Notes under the pieces: model-generated
The model's database searches: none
Told to the model about the DNA's origin: nothing
The model's input: the letters and a program-made list of their open reading frames with translations, nothing else
Program-made: the position numbers and the translations under genes
In this document: one piece after another, positions 25,882 to 35,313 of the stretch
Layout of the letters: each line of letters begins with the position of its first letter
Position numbering within the stretch: position 1 is the stretch's first letter
Origin: Clostridium aquiflavi
Lineage (GTDB): Bacteria > Bacillota > Clostridia > Clostridiales > Clostridiaceae
NCBI RefSeq assembly: GCF_031344075.1
Contig: NZ_JAVJAN010000008.1
Span: 1-64,000 of the forward strand
DNA length: 64,000 bases
Direction: 5' to 3'

Positions 25882-27258
25882 CTAATATATTTCCGAATCT
25901 AGATATAGCCAAACTGCGCCAGATACAAAATCATTAGCAGCTGATGAAGCATTTATTGTACCATACTTTCCTCCCGGAACACCAGAAATACCAGCATATA
26001 ACGTTTGTCCAGAGTCGCCATTGAAAGTTGCATTTGTTATATTAATTGCAGAAGTTTCTCCATTGGTGTGTAAGTATGCTGTAGTTGAAAAACTTACTGA
26101 AGGATTTACACGCATCGGAACATTGCCACCTAGGTGTAATACCACAGTGCTAGGATCTGTTAACACTGCAATACCATCCATATTTAATTTTCTGAAATAA
26201 CGCCAACATAATGCCAATTCTTCACTATAAGGTCTAGGTACAAAAGGCGTTGCTACTGAACCTAATTCTAATTTTGCATATTTTAGGTAGATTCCATTAG
26301 AATCTCTAGTCGAAATTTGAACACCTATTATATCAGTTACGTCAGACGACAGGGCGTATGTTAATGATAAAACAGAATTAGCTGATACATTACTAAATTC
26401 TTTACTAGCTAAAATACCATTATTTTTGTTTATTATTATCATTGAACATTTGGTACAAGGGTTATTAATTTTAACCGAAAACGTTAGAGGTGTATTTAAA
26501 TATAGTGTTGTTTTTTGCAATTCTACCCATTGTCTATATCTCCCTGCACCACCATTTGTTGATTTAACAATAACCCCACTTGCTTGTGGTAACACTTGTG
26601 TAGTATCATCAGTTAAATTATAACTTACCCATCTATCTAAAGAATAGAAAGAACCACCTGTGGCAGTGTATGAATCTTTTCCACGTTGATTTACATTAAA
26701 ACCTCCGTTGATTAAAAGATTAGGATTACTTAATTGAGATAAATTCTTCCCCATATCTTTCAATTTCGAAATAGTATGATTAACTTTTTTATCTATCTCA
26801 TCTACTTTGCTATTTTTTGCTAGCATTATATTAGGATCAACTTCAAAAGAAATACTCTCAGTATTACTAACTGAGAGTATCATTTTTATTATTAATTCTT
26901 TTGTACTTCCATTAGATATTGTAGGTTTATAAGTTTCTGGACATTTTGATATTGCCAGTAAATTATCTTCTTCATCAAATGCTCCATATTCTCTAATTGT
27001 AAAATCTCCGACTTCTGGTGGAATTATTGCTTCTAAAACTATCCAATTAGGGTTGTCTTTATCTATTTGAATATTTCCTATCTTTCCTTCCCAAACTGTA
27101 TTTATCAAATCTTTTTGATTTTCTATTGGGTTATAATACTTCCCATTTCCATCTCCAACTTTTAGTTTAACGAACTTTACTTCTTCTCCATTAATTGCAA
27201 AGTTAGCAATTTTACTTTTTCCTATATTAGTTAATATAGTATAAAACTTTTCAGACAT
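25882..27258 (-). CDS. Tail fibre protein 2 (tail-collar fibre N-terminus, variable C-terminus)
   Basis: This 458-residue predicted receptor-binding fibre has an N-terminal 150 residues that match the phage tail-collar fibre domain (EKFYTILTNIGKSKIAN, REYGAFDEEDNLLAISKCPETYKP) and are closely related to those of the other fibre gene at 27862. The C-terminal part begins LLINGGFNVNQRG and includes LDRWVSYN and KLELGSVATPF, typical of clostridial phage tip proteins, and presumably binds the target cell surface. It lies downstream of fibre 1 with two small genes between. Confidence 0.85.
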   Translation of the reverse strand: MSEKFYTILTNIGKSKIANFAINGEEVKFVKLKVGDGNGKYYNPIENQKDLINTVWEGKIGNIQIDKDNPNWIVLEAIIPPEVGDFTIREYGAFDEEDNLLAISKCPETYKPTISNGSTKELIIKMILSVSNTESISFEVDPNIMLAKNSKVDEIDKKVNHTISKLKDMGKNLSQLSNPNLLINGGFNVNQRGKDSYTATGGSFYSLDRWVSYNLTDDTTQVLPQASGVIVKSTNGGAGRYRQWVELQKTTLYLNTPLTFSVKINNPCTKCSMIIINKNNGILASKEFSNVSANSVLSLTYALSSDVTDIIGVQISTRDSNGIYLKYAKLELGSVATPFVPRPYSEELALCWRYFRKLNMDGIAVLTDPSTVVLHLGGNVPMRVNPSVSFSTTAYLHTNGETSAINITNATFNGDSGQTLYAGISGVPGGKYGTINASSAANDFVSGAVWLYLDSEIY

Positions 27259-27313
27259 TTATTAAACTCTCCTTTCTATTTATATGTGCTTCCTATTTTA
27301 TTCCTATTGCGAA

Positions 27314-27502
27314 CTAAACTACTGTATTTTCTACTTTAACATTAGCTGTTAATATTTCTAATACCTCTTGATATTGTTCTTGTGTAAGCAGTTCATTCAT
27401 TAAAAATATTCCTATATAAACCTTTTGTTTTTCAACATATTCATTTGTTAATAATCCTCTCTCAATTTTTCCTTCATATTGTTTTTTACAAGTTTCAAAC
27501 AT
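27314..27502 (-). CDS. Small phage protein between the two fibre genes
   Basis: This 62-residue soluble protein has a good ribosome site (AGGAGG). The middle (VEKQKVYIGIFLMNELLTQEQYQEVLEIL) recalls XkdX-type short tail proteins, with a helical LTQEQYQE segment. It sits after the coiled-coil gene and before fibre 2. No function is known. Confidence 0.65.
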   Translation of the reverse strand: MFETCKKQYEGKIERGLLTNEYVEKQKVYIGIFLMNELLTQEQYQEVLEILTANVKVENTVV

Positions 27503-27514
27503 AAATTGTACCTC

Positions 27515-27832
27515 CTATTGATTTATTAAATTTTTAGCTGTAATCTCAATAACTTTATCTGTTAATTTAATATTTTCATTTTCTTTATTTTCTAACTCTT
27601 TATTTTTCTTCTCTAGTTCTAAATTTTTAGCTTCTAATTCTCTCTTAAGCTGTTCTTTTTCCTCTGTTGTTGCAAATCTATCTACAAGAATAAACTTGTT
27701 AGTTTCTAAGTCTACACCTATAACCTCTTTATTTTCTGCTACTTCTTCTACCAAACAACTATATTGTTCTATAGCATTTGTCTGCGTAAAAATAAGTTGT
27801 CCTGTTTGATTGTGTACTGCTAATATTTTCAT
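27515..27832 (-). CDS. Coiled-coil phage protein downstream of fibre 1
   Basis: This 105-residue protein has a beta-type N-terminal half (KILAVHNQTGQLIFTQ) and a long charged coiled coil (about 58-95, rich in E, K, L and N). The start at ATG 27832 follows AGGTG; earlier GTG and ATG codons lie in that site. Its position directly after fibre gene 1 suggests a fibre chaperone or attachment factor. This is inferred from place only. Confidence 0.65.
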   Translation of the reverse strand: MKILAVHNQTGQLIFTQTNAIEQYSCLVEEVAENKEVIGVDLETNKFILVDRFATTEEKEQLKRELEAKNLELEKKNKELENKENENIKLTDKVIEITAKNLINQ

Positions 27833-27861
27833 ATTCATCACCTTTCGCTTTCCTATTAAAC

Positions 27862-29310
27862 TTAGTTAGTACAAATAGCATAATTTTCATTACAAGATAC
27901 AGATATTTTGCTACACTCTATATAATAATTAGAGTTATCAAAATTAGCTACAAGCTTTATATGAATCTTAGAACCTGGTTGTATAGTTACTGTTTCTTTA
28001 TATTCTATTAAAGATCGTCTCCCCATATAATGTGTTTCTCCTATTAACTTATCATCTACATACAAGCCAACATTACCTGTTATACTTGATATATCATACG
28101 GATTCCTTGCGGTATACTTAACTAAACAAGTACTATTTCTTGCTATAATATTAGAAAATTCAGTTATACAAACATAACGTCCGGATCTGGTTTTTGCTGT
28201 TAAAGAATCCTTATAAGCTAATTCTACGTTTACCCCTGCAGTTATTTTTAACTCTGTACCTTTTACATATGTTCCATTAATCTTACTACCGTTTACCCAA
28301 GCAGAATATCCACTTAGTATTTGTGCTGCTGTACCATTTCCTTGTGTTTGACTAGCTAAACTATTAGCTGTTACTTTCCCACTTCCATTATGATACCCAG
28401 CAGGTATTATATAACTTCCTCCACAATTTAAAGTTGCTGTTTTGGTTCCTTGATTAGGCATAGTTCCTGTTTGGGGTCCACTATCATTTGTAAATGTACT
28501 ACCATTTAATACTTTATCAGTTATAGCATTTCCACCACCTCCTTTACCCTGTAATATAAAATCCGAACCATTGTAACACAAGTTGTATGGAATATTAGCT
28601 TTAAGATTAGTAACTATATTTCCAAAGCTATCTTTAATGTTTTTTACTCCATAATTGTTTAAATTCAAACTACAATTACCAATAGAACCTGTAGCTACAA
28701 ACAAAGTACATCTTGTACCTTTATTTAAGCTAGTTATTCTTGCACTAGCTCCTACATAATTATTAGTTCCTGTTGCTTCTATTATTGGATAACTATCGTT
28801 CGCAATTTCTTTCATTTGTGACCTAATTTCATCAACACAAACACTAACTTTATCAACATCACTTTTCTTTGCAACCACTATTGTTGGATCTATTTTTAGT
28901 GAAACATTGTCTGTATTACTTACTGAGAGTACCATTTTTATTAATAGTTCTTTTATACTTCCATCACATATTATTGGTTTATAAGTTTCTGGACATTTTG
29001 ATATTGCTAATAAATTATCATCCTGGTCAAATGCTCCAAATTCTCTAATTGTAAATCCACCTTCATCTGATGGAATTATTGCTTCTATCTCTATCCAATT
29101 AGGATTTTCTTTAGTCACCTCAATGTTTCTTATATTGCCTTCCCAAACAGTATTTACAAGCTTTATTTGATCTTCTGTTGGCTCATGGTATTTTCCATTT
29201 CCATCTCCAGCTTTTATTTTTGCAAAATTAACCTTACTTCCTAATGCACTGCTATTAGCTATCTTTGCTTTCCCTATATTTGTTAATATTGTATAAAATT
29301 TTTCTTCCAT
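27862..29310 (-). CDS. Tail fibre protein 1 (tail-collar fibre N-terminus, repeat-type C-terminus)
   Basis: This 482-residue predicted tail fibre shares its N-terminal domain (about 1-150) with fibre 2, including EKFYTILTNIGKAKIAN and ISKCPETYKP. The middle carries a GAxARITSLNKGT block. The 270-345 region has the tail-fibre motif FTNDSGPQTGTMPNQGTK and a glycine/asparagine-rich stretch (GYHNGSGKVTANSL). The last 120 residues form a separate beta-rich tip domain. It follows the XkdU-like gene by six bases, the normal place for the main fibre. It probably determines target specificity. Confidence 0.85.
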   Translation of the reverse strand: MEEKFYTILTNIGKAKIANSSALGSKVNFAKIKAGDGNGKYHEPTEDQIKLVNTVWEGNIRNIEVTKENPNWIEIEAIIPSDEGGFTIREFGAFDQDDNLLAISKCPETYKPIICDGSIKELLIKMVLSVSNTDNVSLKIDPTIVVAKKSDVDKVSVCVDEIRSQMKEIANDSYPIIEATGTNNYVGASARITSLNKGTRCTLFVATGSIGNCSLNLNNYGVKNIKDSFGNIVTNLKANIPYNLCYNGSDFILQGKGGGGNAITDKVLNGSTFTNDSGPQTGTMPNQGTKTATLNCGGSYIIPAGYHNGSGKVTANSLASQTQGNGTAAQILSGYSAWVNGSKINGTYVKGTELKITAGVNVELAYKDSLTAKTRSGRYVCITEFSNIIARNSTCLVKYTARNPYDISSITGNVGLYVDDKLIGETHYMGRRSLIEYKETVTIQPGSKIHIKLVANFDNSNYYIECSKISVSCNENYAICTN

Positions 29311-29316
29311 TTATAT

Positions 29317-29928
29317 TCACCCCTTTGGATATATAATTAAGCTTTCTAAGCTTCTATTTTGCATAATCTGTATATTGACTTTGTTATTAGATTTAATATC
29401 ACTAGAACTCCATGGATAACTAGTTAAAATTTCTCCATCCATAGGAGCTATACCAAAATATATAGAACTTTCATTTATAGCTATAAGTTTATATTTTGCT
29501 TTTAAATGTGCTGGTTTTACTTCTTCTACTGCTGAATATAACAGCTCTAGCATTTTTGAAAATCCATCTCTTGATTTTAGATATACTTCAAAGCTATAAT
29601 TCTCATTTTTTTCTTTTACCTCAACATCATTTATAAAACTTTTAGCAATTTGTTTTATTACCTCTTTTGATGTTGTTCCTTCTCCTCTTAACCTTGCTAA
29701 TACATTTGATCTTCTACTTTCTATTGATTTAGAATCATCTGGAACAATGTTAAGAAAGTCTTCCCAATATTTTATTCCCCATGTTGATGTTTCTACAAAA
29801 CATTGATTTAGTAAATCTCTTATATTTAAAGTCAGTTTTTCAATTTCATCTTGCTCAAGATCATATATTTTTGCAAATTCTTTAATTTGTGATATAAAAA
29901 AAGGTACATAGCTCTTAATTAACACCAT
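29317..29928 (-). CDS. XkdU-like baseplate protein (YmfQ/DUF2313)
   Basis: This 203-residue protein is of the YmfQ/XkdU family, a baseplate wedge component in Myoviridae-like tails. The family pattern is visible in WGIKYWEDFLNI, followed by RRSNVLARLRGEGTTSKEVIKQIA. The start overlaps the end of the baseplate J gene by 14 bases. The order J, XkdU, fibre is that of PBSX and P2-like tails. Confidence 0.85.
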   Translation of the reverse strand: MVLIKSYVPFFISQIKEFAKIYDLEQDEIEKLTLNIRDLLNQCFVETSTWGIKYWEDFLNIVPDDSKSIESRRSNVLARLRGEGTTSKEVIKQIAKSFINDVEVKEKNENYSFEVYLKSRDGFSKMLELLYSAVEEVKPAHLKAKYKLIAINESSIYFGIAPMDGEILTSYPWSSSDIKSNNKVNIQIMQNRSLESLIIYPKG

Positions 29929-30961
29929 CTACCACCACACTTTCCAATATTGGAACGCTATCTTCGCTTAAACTTATATCCTTTTGTTTTCCATTTAAAG
30001 TAATTTCTTTATAATCTTCAACTCCATCCACATCTAAAATACAGTTTACTATTCTATTAAATCTTATTATATTAGTTTTTAAACTTATCTTTTTAAAATA
30101 AGAGTTAATATTAGAAATAATCATATCTTTTATTGCTTCTAAAACACTACCTTCTTGTAAAATAACCTTTGTAGAAATTTTAATATTAACTTCTTTTATT
30201 CCTGTAACTGTAACGGTTGCTCCTATAGGTCTTTTTTCTTCTATAACATCACTTACTTTTTTTATTAAATCTTCCACAGGTGCTCTACCATCTGTATCTG
30301 CTATTAACACTTTTACAGTTCCATTTCCATTCCACAATGGCTTTACTTTTGCATCTCCAACTCCATTAACACTTAAAGCCCAATTTAAGTAATCATATTT
30401 ATTCCCAGATGTTGATGGCGTTCTTACTTTTACCATTAATCTATTAAATAAGCTTTCATTGCTTTCTGTATCAACACCATCTAGTATTGTTTCACCTAAA
30501 GCTCCCTTTCCTAATCCTTCAATGTATTCAATAGGAAGTAAATTCCCACTTGGATAATTTCCTTTAGTCCCTATAAGTTCGCATTGCATTTTATATTTTC
30601 CCTTTTCAATTCTTTCTGTTGCAATGTAATTAGTCTTATCTATAGAGAATCTAGATTTCAATGGAATATCAATTAACTTCTCTTCTGTATCATAAAACGT
30701 TCCTAACTTTATTGCATATGTTGCCATCTTTCTTTCAATTCCATGTTCAACACATCTTTTATCTAAATATTCATCAGGTATATTAGGTGATGCAAAAGTA
30801 TATTCTAAAAATCTATCCATATCAGATCTTAGTTTTGATATTTCTTGTGCTGCTGGAGCTAAGGCATTATATATTAAACTACTGCCTTCTCTTTTATCCA
30901 AATCATTAGGGATTTTATCTAGCATCTCTTTTAATAAATCCTCTTCTTTTACTTCAAACAA
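29915..30961 (-). CDS. Baseplate J-like protein (XkdT)
   Basis: This 348-residue baseplate wedge protein of the gpJ family has the N-terminal DKREGSSLIYNALAPAAQE, the central EYIEGLGKGALGETILDGVDTE and the VKVLIADTDGRAP segment diagnostic of the family. Length is normal. It is in operon with XkdS (upstream, 2-base gap) and XkdU (14-base overlap). Confidence 0.92.
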   Translation of the reverse strand: MFEVKEEDLLKEMLDKIPNDLDKREGSSLIYNALAPAAQEISKLRSDMDRFLEYTFASPNIPDEYLDKRCVEHGIERKMATYAIKLGTFYDTEEKLIDIPLKSRFSIDKTNYIATERIEKGKYKMQCELIGTKGNYPSGNLLPIEYIEGLGKGALGETILDGVDTESNESLFNRLMVKVRTPSTSGNKYDYLNWALSVNGVGDAKVKPLWNGNGTVKVLIADTDGRAPVEDLIKKVSDVIEEKRPIGATVTVTGIKEVNIKISTKVILQEGSVLEAIKDMIISNINSYFKKISLKTNIIRFNRIVNCILDVDGVEDYKEITLNGKQKDISLSEDSVPILESVVVDGVN

Positions 30962-30963
30962 AT

Positions 30964-31371
30964 TTAAATCACCACACTTTCATATAATTTTGAGTAAATA
31001 GAAAAGACAGTGAATTTTACTAATACACTGTCTTTCTCATATTCAAATATAAATTCATCTACATTTTCAATCCTATCATCTTGGGTTAATGCTTCTTTAA
31101 TTCTACGCTTTAGTTCACTCTCTGCAATATCTCTGTCCATTTCTATAGTTCTTCTAAATTCACTTCCATAACTATCAGGATATATTAAATAATCATATCT
31201 CTCTGTATTTAATATAAAATATATTGTTTGTTTAAGTGCTTCTATCTCATCACAAAATCCAATTATTCTATTTTCTTTGATCTTATAAGTTTTACTAGGA
31301 TGCTTTTTTTCTTTTATAATATCAATATCTTTTATTATGCCTCCTTGAGGCAATATACTAAAATTATTCAT
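30964..31371 (-). CDS. XkdS-like baseplate protein (DUF2634, gp25-like)
   Basis: This 135-residue protein has the DUF2634 pattern SKTYKIKENRIIGFCDEIEALKQ (split here at the helix) and RYDYLIYPDSYGSE, matching the gp25/XkdS baseplate component. ATG 31371 follows AAGGTGGG; an ATG six codons earlier lies within XkdR. It overlaps the XkdR gene end by eight bases. Confidence 0.85.
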   Translation of the reverse strand: MNNFSILPQGGIIKDIDIIKEKKHPSKTYKIKENRIIGFCDEIEALKQTIYFILNTERYDYLIYPDSYGSEFRRTIEMDRDIAESELKRRIKEALTQDDRIENVDEFIFEYEKDSVLVKFTVFSIYSKLYESVVI

Positions 31372-31693
31372 ACTTTCCCACCTTATCAAGAATTAAAAAT
31401 CTACTTCCCTTTTCAATCATTAACAATGCAAGAATGTCTCCTTTTTTTAATCCTTCTCTAATAACTATTGTGCCAAGAGCTGATGATGTTTCTGAATGAG
31501 AATGTTTTAAATCTATTTCATATCTTTTTAAGCTTTCTGGAACAACAAAAAAATCTTTTTGTAATATTCTTTTCTGATCTATCCTAACAGTTAAATTATC
31601 ATCTATTATAGTTCCAAATTCTATATCTAAAGGATTTCCAGCATTAATTGCATTTACACTTGCTTGTTTTATAATTTCTATCATACTAGCCAA
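31364..31693 (-). CDS. XkdR-like tail protein (DUF2577)
   Basis: This 109-residue protein has the DUF2577 sequence: IIKQASVNAINAGNPLDI near the start, then IRLDQK-like VRIDQKRILQKDFFVVP, and a C-terminal GDILALLMIEKGSRFLILDKVG. Length and place between XkdQ and XkdS agree. A baseplate or hub role is likely. Confidence 0.85.
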   Translation of the reverse strand: MASMIEIIKQASVNAINAGNPLDIEFGTIIDDNLTVRIDQKRILQKDFFVVPESLKRYEIDLKHSHSETSSALGTIVIREGLKKGDILALLMIEKGSRFLILDKVGKYE

Positions 31694-31696
31694 ACT

Positions 31697-32668
31697 TTAC
31701 ACCACCTTTAAATCAAAATCCATTATGTGTCCATCTTTAGAAAACTTATGTGTGGCTTCTTCTATTAAATACATTTCATTTATTCCATATCTTTTTATAT
31801 CAACCCACACACCACATCCCCCTCTAAGTTTTGCCTCTAATTTAATGTCAGTTCCTAAAACATCTTTAAGTTTTAATGACTTCTTCTCTTTATTTTTTAA
31901 TGTTAAATGAGCTTTGAGTATTTCGTCTATTTGTGCCTTATTCACTTTATCATCAATGCTTTTAAAAAATTGAAGTTTACCCCATTTATACATGTTATTT
32001 TTATCTTCAGTAGTGTATACTTCTTCCTCTTCTGAATCCTCACTTTTTCTAACAAGCTTTATAGCATTATAACTATCTTCGATTGAATTACTCCAATCAT
32101 ATTTTCCTAAATTAGTATTTTCAGATATTATTAATTCCTGTCTCATATTATTTATATCTTTAAGATTAATACTTCCAAAATCATCATATAAAACAAAAGT
32201 TCTTTTAGTTGAACCTAATGTTTTTTCTAATGCTTTATAAATAATATCTACTAATTTTTTATCTTTTTCGTTAAATCTAGGAATTACATAACCAGTATCT
32301 TCTATAATACCTTTTGTCAATCCTAGATTATAAAGTATCCTTTCAACTACATCACTTGCTTTTAGGTTAACATCTGAAAAAGTATCATTATACATTAAAT
32401 ATTTAATTTGATCATAAGCTATTAATTTTATTTCTTCTCCTTCATTACCACTATGTTTGAACACATAACCATAGAAAATATTAACCCCATCAACTTTAAA
32501 TCTTATTATGTCACCATTTGATACACCTAATGTTTCATCTGTTAACAATGTCACTTCTAAGCTTGAAGGACTTCCTTTTCTTTTTGTTTTCCATGTTACT
32601 TGTTTTATAAGATTGCTAAGATTATAGATATTACTTTTTTTATCATCAATTAATAATTCTATATTCAT
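31697..32668 (-). CDS. XkdQ-like tail hub protein (gpD/late control-like)
   Basis: This 323-residue protein is of the XkdQ/YqbQ family, equivalent to the gpD/gp27-type hub of contractile tails. It has an N-terminal beta-barrel part (VTWKTKRKGSPSSLEVTLL) and a mid part (YDQIKYLMYNDTFSDVNLKASDVVERIL). The C-terminus VDIKRYGINEMYLIEEATHKF is well conserved. Spacing to neighbours is 3 and 11 bases. Confidence 0.88.
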   Translation of the reverse strand: MNIELLIDDKKSNIYNLSNLIKQVTWKTKRKGSPSSLEVTLLTDETLGVSNGDIIRFKVDGVNIFYGYVFKHSGNEGEEIKLIAYDQIKYLMYNDTFSDVNLKASDVVERILYNLGLTKGIIEDTGYVIPRFNEKDKKLVDIIYKALEKTLGSTKRTFVLYDDFGSINLKDINNMRQELIISENTNLGKYDWSNSIEDSYNAIKLVRKSEDSEEEEVYTTEDKNNMYKWGKLQFFKSIDDKVNKAQIDEILKAHLTLKNKEKKSLKLKDVLGTDIKLEAKLRGGCGVWVDIKRYGINEMYLIEEATHKFSKDGHIMDFDLKVV

Positions 32669-32679
32669 GCTAACCTCCT

Positions 32680-33342
32680 TTATGGAATATTAATAACTTG
32701 TCCAGGATATATTAAACCTGGATTTGATATATTATTAAGTTCTGCAATTTCTTTATACCTGTTTCCATCGCCTAAATATTTTTTTGCAATATGCCATAAG
32801 CTTTCACCTTTAACTACTTTATGGCTATTAACTTTTACTTTATCATCAGGTCTAAGTGTAGTATTATAATTTTCAACAATGATACCATTTTTTGTTTCCA
32901 TTACAACTGCTCTTGTAGCATAATAAGGTTTATATCTTTTTAACTCTATTGAATAATATATATCTCCTACTTCTCCACCTTTTTCGGTAAATTTAAGATT
33001 TTCAATAGAAAATAAATCATTTATTGCAAATTCTGAACCTATAAATATAAATCTTACTTTTTCTGCATTTTGACGCCATTCATTTAGTCTATTCATATAT
33101 TCATGTGGTCTAAAAAAATGCTTATCATTCACATAAGGACCATTATTTCTTGGGAAATAGCTTTTAAATGATATTTTAGTTAATTTAGGAATATTTATTA
33201 CATTAACTTCACCTATATTTATTACATTATGAGTTTTGTTATCTCCACTATCACTTATTTCAATCTCTTGTGGAAGAACTGGTAAAACAAATCCTTCTCT
33301 GCCTTCATTTACACTTAATCGCATCTTATATCTTTTACTCAT
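32680..33342 (-). CDS. XkdP-like LysM protein (tail)
   Basis: This 220-residue protein is of the XkdP/YqbP family. The N-terminal 150 residues are the phage-type domain (RFIFIGSEFAINDLFSIENL). The C-terminus is one LysM domain (about 170-220, SHKVVKGESLWHIAKKYLG and PGLIYPGQVINIP) that binds peptidoglycan. It couples the tape measure end of the tail to the hub. The ATG overlaps the tape measure stop (TAATG). Confidence 0.9.
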   Translation of the reverse strand: MSKRYKMRLSVNEGREGFVLPVLPQEIEISDSGDNKTHNVINIGEVNVINIPKLTKISFKSYFPRNNGPYVNDKHFFRPHEYMNRLNEWRQNAEKVRFIFIGSEFAINDLFSIENLKFTEKGGEVGDIYYSIELKRYKPYYATRAVVMETKNGIIVENYNTTLRPDDKVKVNSHKVVKGESLWHIAKKYLGDGNRYKEIAELNNISNPGLIYPGQVINIP

Positions 33343-35294
33343 TACGCATACAGCCCCTCTGCACTATTAGTCATTTCATTTTCCATATATGATTCTATTC
33401 TAGATATAATTGTATCTATATCTGCTTCTTTTCTTATATCTCCTGTGGTTACTTGTACAGTTGGAGTGAGTGTTATGAAATTTTGAAGACTTTCAAGTTC
33501 TGCTAAATCATTCATTAAATCTAAATTCTCATTTGAAACTTCTACACTATCATTTATCCCCTTAATGGCCTCTGACCCTTCTGATACATTATTACCTAAA
33601 TTAGTATTGTCTATTGCAGAAGTTAAAGCATCACTACCTCCACCCATATCACTTGGAGTGCCCCCTAAAACATTTCCACCTTGATTTAATAGAGAATTAT
33701 TAAAATTATTTCCCATGTTATCTTCATTATATGAATTTAAAATAGCATCATTATTTTTAAACTTATCTGAAATACCATTTACAAAATTACTACCGCTACT
33801 ATAACCTAAATTAAATTGGCCATTTAAATCCTTTGTTTCCATTCTTTGTACACTTACATAATCCTCTGGTGGTTCTGGTATATCCATTTTAAAAGACCCT
33901 ATTGAAAAATCTCCAATTAAATCTTTTAGAAATGGAATACTTTTAGCTTTTTCTACAATCCAATCTAAAGCTCCACCTATGAATTCAACAATAGAATTCC
34001 ATATGTTATAAAATAAACGTTGAACAGAATACAATGGATGATTAAATACATTTGCAAAAAATTCAGCTAATGCAGCAACTATATTCCAGACTAAAGCAAT
34101 GCTATTATATATAAAACCTACAAATCCCATAAAGAGTCCACCTATAAAACCTATTATCTGTTGAAAATTTATTCCAAATAAATTCAAAAAGTATATAAGT
34201 AACATTATTGTGCCTATTAAAATCAATATCGGTAAATTAGCTATAACCCATGCAAATGCAAATTGAAATACAAGTGGTATTAATATAGCTAATAAAGCTA
34301 TTCCTAATGATATCAACATAGGTTGTATTATGTCCCAATTGCTTGTAACTACATCTCCAACCCAACATATTAAAGTCGCTATCAAACCAATTCCCATACA
34401 TATACCACTTATTATTCCCTGAAAAGCTCCATCGGAAAACATTTCATTTAACATTTGCATTGCTGGATTGATAGCATTCAATAACCCTAATCCAATCGTA
34501 CCTAAACTACTATCAAAGTTTTCTTTAAGATTCTCAAATTGTGAGGATGCTGAATTGTTAAATTCATCTAGCATTGAAGAATCTAAGCCTTTTTTATTTA
34601 ATAACACATCAAATTTTGAAGTAAAATCATCTAAATCCTTACTTGCTTGTAAAACTCCCATATCTTCGCTACTAAATCCAAACTTATCTTTAAGATCAGA
34701 TCCATCTCCAGATAGCATACTATTAATAGCTCCACCTGCTCCAGATATTCCTTCTCCTGAATTACCAAGTGATAAACGTTCTGATAAATTGGCTAGTTTA
34801 TCTAAGCTTTCTGTATTTTTAGTTACTCCCATAAATGATTGTGCATTATTTTTAAGTTCATCAAATGAAAATCCTGATTCATTAGCCTGTTTTTGAAGAT
34901 GATTAAAATAAGCTGTTCCTGCCTCTTTATTTCCAAGCATTCCTTGTACTGAAATCATTTTGTCTTGCATTTTACTTGCTTCACCTATAACTGCTGATAT
35001 TCCATTTTTCAATGTTTCTGCATTGAAAAAACTTTTAAATGTTTCTGATGCCTTTGTTGCTAGTGCAGACATACTAGATGTACTTTTATTTACATTTTGA
35101 TTTAATTTATCTTGTTCATCTGCTGCTTTTTGAACATTTATTTGTAAAACATTTGTTAATGAAATTTCTTGTTGTATTAATTGTATTTGCTGCATTTGTA
35201 ATGTTTGTTGAAACTTAGGCATTATTGGTTGTTGTAATGCTGGTTGATTTACCATACCATCCATTACCATTAAGCCCGTTTCCATTGATGCCAT
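33342..35294 (-). CDS. Tape measure protein (XkdO-like)
   Basis: This 650-residue tail tape measure has an N-terminal Met/Gln-rich segment (about residues 1-50), a helical region, a central cluster of hydrophobic helices (about 280-420) and a glycine/asparagine-rich C-terminal part. It is short for a tape measure; at roughly 1.5 angstrom per residue this suggests a tail near 100 nm. The ATG follows GGAGAGGAGG. It lies immediately after the frameshifted chaperone, as in all long-tailed phages. Confidence 0.88.
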   Translation of the reverse strand: MASMETGLMVMDGMVNQPALQQPIMPKFQQTLQMQQIQLIQQEISLTNVLQINVQKAADEQDKLNQNVNKSTSSMSALATKASETFKSFFNAETLKNGISAVIGEASKMQDKMISVQGMLGNKEAGTAYFNHLQKQANESGFSFDELKNNAQSFMGVTKNTESLDKLANLSERLSLGNSGEGISGAGGAINSMLSGDGSDLKDKFGFSSEDMGVLQASKDLDDFTSKFDVLLNKKGLDSSMLDEFNNSASSQFENLKENFDSSLGTIGLGLLNAINPAMQMLNEMFSDGAFQGIISGICMGIGLIATLICWVGDVVTSNWDIIQPMLISLGIALLAILIPLVFQFAFAWVIANLPILILIGTIMLLIYFLNLFGINFQQIIGFIGGLFMGFVGFIYNSIALVWNIVAALAEFFANVFNHPLYSVQRLFYNIWNSIVEFIGGALDWIVEKAKSIPFLKDLIGDFSIGSFKMDIPEPPEDYVSVQRMETKDLNGQFNLGYSSGSNFVNGISDKFKNNDAILNSYNEDNMGNNFNNSLLNQGGNVLGGTPSDMGGGSDALTSAIDNTNLGNNVSEGSEAIKGINDSVEVSNENLDLMNDLAELESLQNFITLTPTVQVTTGDIRKEADIDTIISRIESYMENEMTNSAEGLYA

Positions 35295-35313
35295 AATATT
35301 ACCTCCTCTCCTT

